From the NCBI RefSeq assembly GCF_001593005.1, contig NZ_LQZQ01000001.1, forward strand, positions 310,001 through 374,000: a DNA stretch of 64,000 nucleotides, given 5' to 3'. The stretch comes from Roseivirga ehrenbergii (GTDB taxonomy: Bacteria; Bacteroidota; Bacteroidia; Cytophagales; Cyclobacteriaceae). Position numbers and translations under genes: made by a program. Below are positions 35,215 to 43,594 of the stretch, one piece after another (positions within the stretch are counted from its first letter, which is position 1; every line of letters starts with the position of its first letter). The notes beneath the pieces are model-generated. The model searched no databases. It saw nothing but the letters and a program-made list of their open reading frames with translations, and had not been told where the DNA came from.

Positions 35215-36969
35215 TTATAAATTTCCTTTTTGAATTTGATCTGCAGCGTAATTGGCGGCTCTAGCCGAAAAGGCCATATAGCCCAAAGATGGATTGTGGC
35301 ATGCCGATGAAGTCATAAATGAGCCATCCGTTACGAAAACGTTCTTACACGCATGAATCTGATTCCACTTATTCAGTACCGAAGTTTTAGGGTCGTGCCC
35401 CATTCTTGCTGTTCCCATTTCATGAATTCCTAAGCCCATATTTGGCCCGTTGTCATAAGTGCTTACATTTTTAAAACCTGCTGCTTCTAACATTTCAGCG
35501 CCAGAGGCCGCCATGTCTTTTCGCATTTCGTATTCGTTTTCATGAAAATTACCCGCATCAAAAATCACTTGTGGTAAACCCCAAGCATCGAGGTTTTCAT
35601 AATCTAATCGCATATGGTTTTTATGCTGCGGAAGCGTTTCGCCAAAGCCCATAAAGCCAATCGTCCAGCCTCCGGGAGTCATCCAAGCATCTTTTACCGC
35701 TCCTCCAACTCTTTTATTGTTCATTTCAGCAATGTTTCTGCCCCAACCTTGGCGAGAAGCACTGCCTTGATATCCATAGCCTCTAACAAAGTTTTTAACA
35801 TCGGAACTTCCTCCCAAATTTCTAAACCGAGGAATATAAAGCCCATTAGGCCTTCTGCCTTTGTAGTATTTGTCTTCATAGCCTTCTACCCTTGCGCTCG
35901 CTCCAACACCAAGGTGGTGGTCCATAATGTTATGGCCTAATTCTCCGCTATCATTTCCTAAGCCATTGGGGAAACGCTCGCTTTTCGATTGCATTAAAAT
36001 GGCTGCCGAAGCAATGGCCGAAGCACATAAGAAAATGACTTTCGCATAAAATTCCGTTTGCTCCTTAGTGTTTTGGTCAATAACCCTAACGCCTGTGGCC
36101 TTTCCGGTTTTATCATCATAAATCACCTCGCTCACAATTTGATCGGTAACTACAGTGAGGTTTCCTGAAGCCACACCAGCAGGCAAAGTAGACGAAAGGC
36201 TAGAAAAATAACCACCATACGGACAACCTCGCATACAGCGATTTCGCATCAAACATTGGCTCCTAGCTCCAGGGTTCTTATGATCGGGCTGATTAACATT
36301 TAGCGCTTCAGTAAGGTGTGCTGTTCGGCCTACTGTAACCCAGCGGTTATTCCATTTACTTTCTACCGCTTTCTGAAAATCTTTTTCCACGCAGTTCATT
36401 TCCATTGGGGGAAGAAACTCTCCATCAGGCAATTGCTTAAACCCACGTTTCTCGCCACTCACGCCAATGTACCGTTCTACATAGTCATACCAGGGCTTAA
36501 TGTCTTTGTACCGAACTGGCCAATCTACCCCAAAACCATCTTTAATATTGGCTTCAAAATCTATATCGCTCAAGCGGTAACTTTGGCGCCCCCAAGTGAT
36601 GGATCGGCCGCCCAAGTGGTAGCCTCGCATCCAATCGAAACGTGTGTTTTCTTCTTGGTATGGATGTTCTGAATCTTTGACAAAGAAATGACGATGAGCT
36701 ACATTGGTGGTATAGCCTGTCCTATCTTGTTTAGGATAATCCTTCTCAATAATTTCTGGATTGGTTCTACCGCGGTTGGGAAGATCCCAAGTGTCCATGT
36801 TGGCAGTGTGGTAGTCTTTGATATGCTCAATTTTTCGGCCACGTTCTATTACTACAGTTTTAAGGCCTTTTTCACTGAGCTCTTTTGCCGCCCAACCTCC
36901 ACTTACACCAGACCCAACCACTATGGCATCGTAAGTTCGCTGTTCCTTAGACTTTAGGTTTAGATTCAT
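35215..36969 (-). CDS. GMC-family FAD oxidoreductase, possible glycoside 3-dehydrogenase
   Basis: The 584-residue flavoprotein has the FAD-binding motif VVGSGVSGGWAAKEL at 17-31, GRSITWGRQSYRLSD, and the C-terminal GMC domain with ACHNPSLGYMAFSARAA, where His558 is the probable catalytic base. A cysteine pair in CLMRNRCMRGCPYGG suggests an additional structural or iron-sulfur feature. It has no signal peptide and likely travels with the Tat small subunit encoded next to it. Known large subunits of this type oxidise gluconate, sorbitol or the C3 hydroxyl of glucosides. The nearby 3-keto-sugar operon favours the last, but this is not proven. Confidence 0.88.
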   Translation of the reverse strand: MNLNLKSKEQRTYDAIVVGSGVSGGWAAKELSEKGLKTVVIERGRKIEHIKDYHTANMDTWDLPNRGRTNPEIIEKDYPKQDRTGYTTNVAHRHFFVKDSEHPYQEENTRFDWMRGYHLGGRSITWGRQSYRLSDIDFEANIKDGFGVDWPVRYKDIKPWYDYVERYIGVSGEKRGFKQLPDGEFLPPMEMNCVEKDFQKAVESKWNNRWVTVGRTAHLTEALNVNQPDHKNPGARSQCLMRNRCMRGCPYGGYFSSLSSTLPAGVASGNLTVVTDQIVSEVIYDDKTGKATGVRVIDQNTKEQTEFYAKVIFLCASAIASAAILMQSKSERFPNGLGNDSGELGHNIMDHHLGVGASARVEGYEDKYYKGRRPNGLYIPRFRNLGGSSDVKNFVRGYGYQGSASRQGWGRNIAEMNNKRVGGAVKDAWMTPGGWTIGFMGFGETLPQHKNHMRLDYENLDAWGLPQVIFDAGNFHENEYEMRKDMAASGAEMLEAAGFKNVSTYDNGPNMGLGIHEMGTARMGHDPKTSVLNKWNQIHACKNVFVTDGSFMTSSACHNPSLGYMAFSARAANYAADQIQKGNL

Positions 36970-37129
36970 TCAATTTCTTTTTATTTCAAAAAATAGTGCG
37001 GTCGAACCAATGTGGGTTTTACTGACCGACTAGAAATATAAGAATTATCAATCGTAATCTCAGCGATTATCATCCAGAAGGAAAAGCCTACTTAATTTTT
37101 CAAGTGGCTAAAAAGCATGAAGCAAAAAA

Positions 37130-37149
37130 AACCCCGAATTACCGGGGTT
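37130..37149. terminator. Terminator after the DUF2795 gene
   Basis: AACCCC pairs with GGGGTT within 37130-37149. On the minus strand it is followed by a T-run (A7 on the plus strand at about 37124-37130), just after the DUF2795 stop. Confidence 0.8.
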
Positions 37150-37154
37150 GATTT

Positions 37155-37376
37155 TCAATATTCATCTTCGTTAAAAAAGAAATCGTCTTTTGTTGGATAG
37201 TCAGGCCATATCTCTTCGATACTTTCATAAGGCTGACCATCGTCTTCTAATTCTTGGAGGTTTTCAACCACCTCAAGTGGGGCTCCAGACCTGATTGAAA
37301 AGTCAATCAATTCATCTTTAGTCGCAGGCCAAGGGGCGTCTTCCAAGTAAGAAGCTAGTTCAAGTGTCCAATACAT
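37155..37376 (-). CDS. DUF2795 protein
   Basis: The 73-residue acidic protein matches the DUF2795 pattern: YLEDAPWPATKDELIDFSIRSG, then LEVVENLQELEDDGQPYES. It is a short helical protein found widely in Bacteroidota, with unknown function. The C-terminus is strongly acidic and aromatic (DDFFFNEDEY). It has its own terminator and stands between the GMC operon and the DUF349 gene. Confidence 0.8.
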   Translation of the reverse strand: MYWTLELASYLEDAPWPATKDELIDFSIRSGAPLEVVENLQELEDDGQPYESIEEIWPDYPTKDDFFFNEDEY

Positions 37377-37500
37377 TTCTTATCTTTTTTAATGGCGTGC
37401 AAAAGAATGAATTAAACTCTAAAAATCAAACCTATGCACCTAATTATTTTATTATTAAAAACAAGGCTATTTTGAAAATGCAACTAGCTGAATTATAAAG

Positions 37501-38739
37501 CTATGCACCAGCTTTAAACTGCCTCAAAATCTCTTCTTTTACTTTTACCTTCCTTTCTTGGAGTTCAAGCTTACCGCCAATCAGCTTATCAAGCCCCGAA
37601 CTTGTGTTGAACTTATCCAAATTCTCTTGAAAAGTGGAAAGTTCATTTTTATCTCGGTTGAGTAAATCGTAAATGATTTTTAGCCTAAGTCTTTCTTTAT
37701 CAGCTTCGTTTTGCTTGCCCTTAAGTTTCTTATGAAGTAAGCTTTCGATGAACTGCTTTTCAGCAATTTGGTCTGTCAAAAACAGAAATTCAGCCTGAAG
37801 TTCATTCATTTCTACCCTTCCAACCGGCCCTAAGTTTTTCCACTGCTCTCTAAGTGACTTAACATTAGCATTTGGGGTAATACTCTCATTCAGAACAGCC
37901 AACTCTTTCAAAAAAGCAGAACGACTCTCTAGATTCTCCTTTTTATTACCTGTGTTGACTTTTGCTTTTCCGTCTTTTTTAGCTTTGGCTAAAGCTCCTT
38001 TGATTATCGTTTGAAATTGATTCCAAAAATCGGTGCGGACATCCGCTTTAATTCTACCTAGATCTTTCCATTCTTCTTTTAGCGTTCTGATTTTCTCAAC
38101 CAAAACAGAATAGCTTTCAATCTCTTTTATCTTTTTTGCTTCCTCTAAAAAATCCTGATAATTGGCTTCTTTTTCTTTCATCATTTTTTCGAGGTCGGCA
38201 TAAAAAGCAGCCCTTCTCTCAAAAAAACCATCAAGTAGTGTCTTAAACGTTCCTTCTATTCTTTCTTTCTCAGCATCGTCAACCGCACCAGTCTTAATCC
38301 ATCTGCGCTGTACCTCTTTTACTTCCGCTGTTGCCGATTTCCATTCGCTGCTTTTTACTGCTTCTTCCAGTTCAGCCAACAATGCCGTTTTTATTTCCAG
38401 ATTTTTTAATCGGTTCTGCTGAATAAAGCTATTTAGCTGCTCTTCCAACAAATTCAATTTTTGATAAAGGGATTCAAAGTCGCCAATGGCATCAAAGTCA
38501 TGCAAAGTTTCTTTAAGGTGAAGTACCTTCATTAGGTAAGAACCTTTATTTTCAGTTGCATTAATTTTCTCTTCTACCTCATTTACTTTGGCCTGTGCTA
38601 AAGCAAATCGCTCCGTATAATAAAGCATAGCGGCCTCTTCGGTTTCTTTCACTTCCCCGATCTCCTTATCTGTATAATCGAGAAATGCTTTTCTGAAAAC
38701 CTTGCCTTCTTTGATAAACCCGTATTCCTTTTCTTCCAA
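37501..38739 (-). CDS. DUF349 coiled-coil protein
   Basis: The 412-residue protein starts at a TTG; an in-frame stop lies about ten codons upstream and the next ATG would remove conserved residues (GFIKEGKVFRKAFLDYTDKE). It consists of long charged helices with DUF349 repeats, recognisable by W-K-x-LG-type motifs: RRWIKTGAV near 145, LKEEWKDLGRIKADV near 230, and LREQWKNLGPVGRVEM near 300. DUF349 proteins are abundant cytoplasmic proteins of unclear function in this phylum. It is divergent from ettA. Confidence 0.85.
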   Translation of the reverse strand: MEEKEYGFIKEGKVFRKAFLDYTDKEIGEVKETEEAAMLYYTERFALAQAKVNEVEEKINATENKGSYLMKVLHLKETLHDFDAIGDFESLYQKLNLLEEQLNSFIQQNRLKNLEIKTALLAELEEAVKSSEWKSATAEVKEVQRRWIKTGAVDDAEKERIEGTFKTLLDGFFERRAAFYADLEKMMKEKEANYQDFLEEAKKIKEIESYSVLVEKIRTLKEEWKDLGRIKADVRTDFWNQFQTIIKGALAKAKKDGKAKVNTGNKKENLESRSAFLKELAVLNESITPNANVKSLREQWKNLGPVGRVEMNELQAEFLFLTDQIAEKQFIESLLHKKLKGKQNEADKERLRLKIIYDLLNRDKNELSTFQENLDKFNTSSGLDKLIGGKLELQERKVKVKEEILRQFKAGA

Positions 38740-38843
38740 AACGCTAAGATTGAATTTTGCCCGAAATTAGCTAAATAACCCAAGAGAGAAATTCCCAAGC
38801 AGAATTTTTAGCATATTTGCTCCAAAATAGAACGATACAGACT

Positions 38844-40523
38844 ATGAGTGACGAAAAAATTATTTTTTCAATGGCTGGGGTCAACAAGATTTACCCCCCA
38901 CAAAAGCAAGTCTTAAAAAATATCTACCTCTCGTTTTTCTACGGAGCAAAGATTGGTGTGCTTGGACTTAACGGTTCGGGTAAATCTTCTCTACTTCGCA
39001 TTATTGCTGGTGTAGACACAGAATACCAAGGCGAAGTGGTTTTCTCACCAGGTTATAGTGTGGGAATGCTAGAGCAAGAGCCTCAGCTTGACCCGAATAA
39101 AACGGTAAAACAGGTAGTAGAAGAAGGTGCTAAAGAAACTGTTGATTTACTGAACAAGTTTGAAGAAATCAACGCGAAATTCGCTGACCCTGAAATCCTT
39201 GACGATCCAGACAAAATGAACAAGCTGATTGAAGAGCAAGGAAAAGTTCAGGAAAAACTAGATCACATCAACGCTTGGGATTTAGACAGCCGACTTGAAA
39301 GAGCCATGGATGCATTAAGAACCCCTCCATCAGATGCTTCAATTAAAAACCTTTCTGGGGGAGAAAAAAGAAGAGTTGCCTTGTGTCGCTTATTGATTCA
39401 AGAGCCTGATGTATTATTGCTCGATGAGCCTACCAACCACTTGGATGCCGAATCTGTGCATTGGCTTGAGCAATATTTACAGCGCTATAAAGGAACTGTA
39501 ATTGCCGTAACTCACGACCGTTACTTCCTTGATAACGTAGCCGGATGGATTCTTGAACTCGACCGAGGTGAAGGAATTCCATGGAAAGGAAATTACTCTT
39601 CGTGGCTCGACCAAAAACAAACCCGTTTAGCTGGTGAAGAAAAAACTGAATCGAAAAGGCAGAAAACATTACAGCGCGAGTTGGAATGGGTAAGAATGTC
39701 GCCTAAAGGAAGACAAGCTAAAGCCAAAGCACGTTTGAGCGCTTATGACAAACTACTAGGTCAGGAGGGCAAAGAAAAAGAAGCAAAATTGGAACTTTAC
39801 ATTCCGCCAGGAGAAAGATTAGGTTCGAAAGTGATTGAAGCACATAATGTAGCAAAAGCTTTCGGAGATAAACTTTTATATGAGAACCTGGAATTCTCAC
39901 TTCCTCAAGGAGGTATTGTAGGGATTATTGGTCCGAACGGTGCTGGTAAAACTACCCTTTTCAACATGATTACGGGAAAAGAAACACCAGATCAAGGTGA
40001 ATTCATTGTTGGGCCTACAGTAGACATCGCTTATGTAGACCAAGAGCATGATAATCTCGACCCTAACAAGTCGGTTTGGGAAGTAATTACTGGAGGAAAT
40101 GAATTGATTACGCTCGGAGGAAAGGAAATAAACTCTAGGGCCTACGTGAGTAAATTCAACTTTAACGGAACAGACCAAAATAAAAAGGTAGGGCAGCTTT
40201 CTGGTGGAGAAAGAAACCGAGTGCACTTAGCGTTAACTCTTAAACAAGGCGCTAACCTCTTATTATTAGATGAACCTACTAACGACCTTGATGTAAATAC
40301 ACTAAGAGCATTGGAAGAAGGTTTGGATAACTTTGGTGGTTGCGCTGTAATTATCTCTCACGATAGGTGGTTCTTAGATAGAATCTGTACGCACATTCTA
40401 GCTTTTGAAGGTAACTCTCAAGTTTATTGGTTCGAAGGTGGATATTCAGAATATGAAGAAAACCGTAAGAAACGATTAGGAGATACTGGACCAACCAGAA
40501 TTAAATATAAGAAACTGAGTTAA
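38844..40523 (+). CDS. ettA: Energy-dependent translational throttle protein, ABC-F type
   Basis: EttA is a soluble ABC-F ATPase that binds the ribosomal E site and gates the first peptide bond according to the ATP/ADP ratio. The ATG at 38844 gives 559 residues, the family length; an upstream in-frame TTG adds nothing conserved. Two ATPase domains are present: Walker A GLNGSGKSS at 41-49 with LSGGEKRRVALCRLL, and GPNGAGKTT with LSGGERNRVHLALTL. Between them lies the EttA linker, and the end reads RIKYKKLS. A terminator follows. Confidence 0.95.
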   Translation: MSDEKIIFSMAGVNKIYPPQKQVLKNIYLSFFYGAKIGVLGLNGSGKSSLLRIIAGVDTEYQGEVVFSPGYSVGMLEQEPQLDPNKTVKQVVEEGAKETVDLLNKFEEINAKFADPEILDDPDKMNKLIEEQGKVQEKLDHINAWDLDSRLERAMDALRTPPSDASIKNLSGGEKRRVALCRLLIQEPDVLLLDEPTNHLDAESVHWLEQYLQRYKGTVIAVTHDRYFLDNVAGWILELDRGEGIPWKGNYSSWLDQKQTRLAGEEKTESKRQKTLQRELEWVRMSPKGRQAKAKARLSAYDKLLGQEGKEKEAKLELYIPPGERLGSKVIEAHNVAKAFGDKLLYENLEFSLPQGGIVGIIGPNGAGKTTLFNMITGKETPDQGEFIVGPTVDIAYVDQEHDNLDPNKSVWEVITGGNELITLGGKEINSRAYVSKFNFNGTDQNKKVGQLSGGERNRVHLALTLKQGANLLLLDEPTNDLDVNTLRALEEGLDNFGGCAVIISHDRWFLDRICTHILAFEGNSQVYWFEGGYSEYEENRKKRLGDTGPTRIKYKKLS

Positions 40524-40540
40524 TCGGTTTTCAATCATAA

Positions 40541-40576
40541 AAAATGCCTCATTGATAATCAATGAGGTATTTTTAT
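40541..40576. terminator. Terminator between ettA and the OsmC gene
   Basis: CCTCATTGAT pairs with ATCAATGAGG around a single base, flanked by an A-run and a T-run, so it can act for both convergent genes. Confidence 0.85.
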
Positions 40577-40597
40577 TTCTAAGCATGCGATATCCAC

Positions 40598-41002
40598 TTA
40601 GAAATGAAACTCGATAGATTGTTTAAGGTCTTCACGCAAGCTTAGCGCAACTGGGCATGTCAAACCAATGTTCTTTATCCACGCCCTGTCTTTGTCAGAC
40701 AACGTACAATTCTCCCAAAAGAAATCCATTTTAATTTCGGAAATTCTACGAGGGTTCGCGCTCATTATCTTTGTCGATTCCACATTCATTCCTTCCATGT
40801 TTAAACCCTTTTGCTCTCCAGCAATGGCCATAACGGTCATCATACAACTACCCAATGCAGCCGCCACAAGGTCGGTAGGTGAAAATGCTTCTCCTTTTCC
40901 ATTATTATCTACAGGTGCATCAGTAACAATACCGTTTCCAGATTTAACATGAACGGCTTCGGTACTCAGGTTTCCTGTATATTTCGATTTCACTGTAATC
41001 AT
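40598..41002 (-). CDS. OsmC-family protein
   Basis: The 134-residue protein matches OsmC/Ohr-like peroxidases that reduce organic hydroperoxides with paired cysteines. The family motif GKGEAFSPTDLVAAALGSCMMTVM (about 36-59, first cysteine at about 54) is clear, and the second cysteine lies in IGLTCPVALSLRED near 115. It should be cytoplasmic. It is the YhfA/OsmC-like branch rather than Ohr, judged by the N-terminal wording. It stands alone, divergent from a secreted protein gene. Confidence 0.88.
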   Translation of the reverse strand: MITVKSKYTGNLSTEAVHVKSGNGIVTDAPVDNNGKGEAFSPTDLVAAALGSCMMTVMAIAGEQKGLNMEGMNVESTKIMSANPRRISEIKMDFFWENCTLSDKDRAWIKNIGLTCPVALSLREDLKQSIEFHF

Positions 41003-41063
41003 AAACTAAGCAGTATTTTTTTTCGTTAATTTAGCAATCTCAAACAGAGCTACAACGCCAAGT

Positions 41064-41792
41064 ATGCAAATTAGTGTCAAAGTTTTCACAGTCGTCTTGT
41101 TATTATTTATCTGTAACACTGCTTTTAGTCAGTCGGGCTTTGGCTTTGACACGAGGATCGAAGACGAGAATTATGAAATTGAAAATGTTTTTGGTGGCTC
41201 ACATGCCTCGAACAGTGGCCTCATCAGCTCTCTGTTTTGGAGGCACTCAAACTCATTTGACAAGAAAAATTTAGCGCACTATGGCATTGAGTTGGCCAAT
41301 ACTCGCCACCCAAGAGAATCGCGCCAAACCACAATTACAGGAAGTAGCTTTGTAATTGGAAAATCTAACTACCTCATTTCTATTCGTCCTTATTACGGAA
41401 GAGAAAAAGTGCTCTTTCAAAAATCACCACAGCAGGGCGTAAGGGTTTCTGCTATGGCTTCCGCAGGCCCTACAATTGGCTTAGAAGCCCCTTACTATGT
41501 AAATTATAGAGGGAGAAAAGAACAGTATGACCCAAACATACATTCGGTAAACAACATTAACGGAACCTCTAGCCCATTAAAAGGGCTCTTTGAGTCTAAT
41601 ATTGTTCCAGGACTTCACCTTAAAACATCTATGACCTTCGAAACCAATTCCACAAAAAGTAGGGTTTTTGGTATTCAAGCGGGCTTTGTAGTAGAGGCTT
41701 TCACCCGTAAGATCAATATACTTCCAGAAGCCGAAGGTAAAAGTGTTTACTCTGCTGCTTTTATTGCTGTTTATTTTGGGAAAAGAAGATAG
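41064..41792 (+). CDS. Secreted, probably outer membrane, protein of unknown function
   Basis: The 242-residue protein has a signal peptide (MQISVKVFTVVLLLFICNTAFSQ). The mature part alternates polar and aromatic residues like a small beta-barrel: LFWRHSNSFDKKNLAHYGIEL, SNYLISIRPYYGREKVLF, VRVSAMASAGPTIGL, and a terminal SAAFIAVYFGKRR. Such proteins are common in this phylum as outer membrane barrels of unknown role. It lies just before lipA but with a separate lipA promoter. Confidence 0.7.
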   Translation: MQISVKVFTVVLLLFICNTAFSQSGFGFDTRIEDENYEIENVFGGSHASNSGLISSLFWRHSNSFDKKNLAHYGIELANTRHPRESRQTTITGSSFVIGKSNYLISIRPYYGREKVLFQKSPQQGVRVSAMASAGPTIGLEAPYYVNYRGRKEQYDPNIHSVNNINGTSSPLKGLFESNIVPGLHLKTSMTFETNSTKSRVFGIQAGFVVEAFTRKINILPEAEGKSVYSAAFIAVYFGKRR

Positions 41793-41824
41793 GCTACTTT
41801 CATACCATTTTGGAACCTTTGAGT

Positions 41825-41832
41825 TACCTTTG
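41825..41832 (+). promoter_or_regulatory. -7 element of lipA
   Basis: TACCTTTG, a perfect TAnnTTTG, lies 27 bases before the lipA start codon. A TTGG near 41804 could be the -33 element. Confidence 0.5.
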
Positions 41833-41859
41833 TGGTATTGTTAGTCAGAGCAAAAAAGG

Positions 41860-42741
41860 ATGATTGAACTACCAGTAATTTCCAAAGAAAAAGAAACCAG
41901 AAGAAAAAAACCGGATTGGTTGCGTGTTAAACTCCCTATTGGAGAAGAATATGCCAAAGTCCGCAAGCTGGTTGATCAATATAAACTTCATACCATTTGC
42001 GAAAGTGGCAATTGCCCAAACATGGGTGAATGTTGGGGAGCCGGCACGGCCACCTTTATGATATTGGGCAATGTATGTACCAGGAGCTGTTCTTTTTGTG
42101 CAGTAGCCACAGGCAGACCGCCAGAGTACGATACCGAAGAGCCTAAAAGAGTAGCTGAAGCTATTAAGCTGATGGGAGTTAAGCATGCAGTACTTACTTC
42201 GGTAAATAGAGATGAGCTTAAAGATCGAGGCGCTGAAATCTGGTACCAAACGGTAGTAGAAACTAAAAAACTAAGCCCAGAAACAACCATAGAAACGCTT
42301 ATTCCTGATGTAAAAGGAAACTGGGATGCATTATATAGAATGATTGATGCAGGTCAGGAAGTGGTTTCGCATAACATGGAAACTGTTGAAGAACTGTATA
42401 GAAGAGTTCGCCCACAAGCCAAATATGCAAGAAGCTTAGAAGAATTGAAACGCATTAAAGAATATGGTAAGCGTTCAAAATCAGGTGCCATGTTAGGTTT
42501 AGGCGAAACTGACGAACAGGTTTTCAGGCTAATGGACGACTTGGCGGAAGTAAAGCTAGACATCTTGACTTTAGGTCAGTACTTGCAACCTACCAAAATG
42601 CATCACGAAGTAATTGAATACGTTCACCCTGATAAATTCGAGTTCTTTAAAGAAGAAGGCTTAAAACGGGGGATTAAATATGTAGAATCTGGCGCATTGG
42701 TCAGATCATCTTATCACGCAGAAAGACACGTTCACGTATAA
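41860..42741 (+). CDS. lipA: Lipoyl synthase
   Basis: LipA is a radical SAM enzyme that inserts two sulfurs into protein-bound octanoyl chains to make lipoyl groups for pyruvate and 2-oxoglutarate dehydrogenases. The 293-residue product has the auxiliary cluster cysteines 47, 52 and 58 ([12 protein letters not shown]), the radical SAM cysteines 73, 77 and 80 (CTRSCSFC), and the conserved C-terminal [10 protein letters not shown] whose serine coordinates the auxiliary cluster. It has its own promoter and a strong terminator. Confidence 0.97.
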   Translation: MIELPVISKEKETRRKKPDWLRVKLPIGEEYAKVRKLVDQYKLHTICESGNCPNMGECWGAGTATFMILGNVCTRSCSFCAVATGRPPEYDTEEPKRVAEAIKLMGVKHAVLTSVNRDELKDRGAEIWYQTVVETKKLSPETTIETLIPDVKGNWDALYRMIDAGQEVVSHNMETVEELYRRVRPQAKYARSLEELKRIKEYGKRSKSGAMLGLGETDEQVFRLMDDLAEVKLDILTLGQYLQPTKMHHEVIEYVHPDKFEFFKEEGLKRGIKYVESGALVRSSYHAERHVHV

Positions 42742-42742
42742 T

Positions 42743-42770
42743 AAAAGAGGCGCCAATGGCGCCTCTTTTC
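42743..42770. terminator. Terminator after lipA
   Basis: AAAAGAGGCGCC pairs with GGCGCCTCTTTT around a three-base loop. It serves lipA and possibly the convergent minus-strand gene. Confidence 0.92.
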
Positions 42771-42789
42771 ATTTATCAATTGTCTACTT

Positions 42790-43320
42790 TTAAAAAACCC
42801 TGATCCACACACCAGGTACCCAAATTCGAACACCACCTATAACGCTATAGCGGCCCTCTTGCCATCTATGATAATCTCTTCGAACAGTCCAGTGGCCCTG
42901 TACCCAAACATCTCTTCTGAGCCTTCTATTGTATTCCCAATAACCATTTACCCAAATATGTCTGCTGCTAGGAGCGGCACTTCTGTACACCACATTTCGT
43001 CTTCCGTTTCTAAAGTCGTAGTCATAATATGAATTATCAACTCTCCTCCATCCATTATCTCTTCTGGCATCTGAATAGCGATAACCATTATTTCTAACTA
43101 CCACTTTCTTGACAACAGTCTCAGTTCTTCCGTTTCTTGTTGTTCTAGTGTTATATACCTTCTTACGATCATCGTTTCTTCCACGATTGTCATCACGTTT
43201 TTCAACTTTACTTTTATCTCGGTTGTTGCGGCTATCATTACTTCGCCTCTGAGCCTCTATCTCTCCTTCGGCAAAAAGCCCAACCACCATTATTCCTACA
43301 AACAGTATTACTCTTTTCAT
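42790..43320 (-). CDS. Secreted YXWXXGXW-repeat protein
   Basis: The 176-residue product has a signal peptide (to about residue 23) and a very basic, arginine/asparagine/aspartate-rich middle. Tryptophan-glycine repeats follow: HIWVNGYWEYN, DVWVQGHWTVRR and VRIWVPGVWIRVF at the end. These match the YXWXXGXW repeat family, common in secreted proteins of Bacteroidota and Proteobacteria with no known activity. Position between lipA and a DUF7477 gene gives no functional clue. Confidence 0.78.
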   Translation of the reverse strand: MKRVILFVGIMVVGLFAEGEIEAQRRSNDSRNNRDKSKVEKRDDNRGRNDDRKKVYNTRTTRNGRTETVVKKVVVRNNGYRYSDARRDNGWRRVDNSYYDYDFRNGRRNVVYRSAAPSSRHIWVNGYWEYNRRLRRDVWVQGHWTVRRDYHRWQEGRYSVIGGVRIWVPGVWIRVF

Positions 43321-43594
43321 AACCTTGACATTTAAGTTTTCAACAAGGGTCGACCATTTTATTAATGCATTAACACCCTTCTTTCCATTTCCATGCCAAA
43401 AGTTTTTCTCCTACAAAAATCCTTAACTAAGAGGTATTGCTTGAGTGAATTGAACATTCACCCTTCTGCCAATTAAGCCCCATTGTGATGCATGCTGTTA
43501 TGAATCATAACTTGATTCCGTATGTATTCAAAACAATAAAATATGGAATTTCAGTTTTGAATAAATAAATTTAAGGCTCTACAACAAAAGCAAA
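43321..43594. other. Divergent promoter region
   Basis: No gene is visible here. It must hold the promoters of the divergent YXWXXGXW-repeat and DUF7477 genes; AT-rich stretches lie before both starts but no convincing -33/-7 pair was identified. Confidence 0.35.

Noticed and set aside
41869-42249. Minus-strand frame of 126 codons inside lipA
   Set aside because: It lies wholly antisense to lipA, whose motifs are unambiguous.
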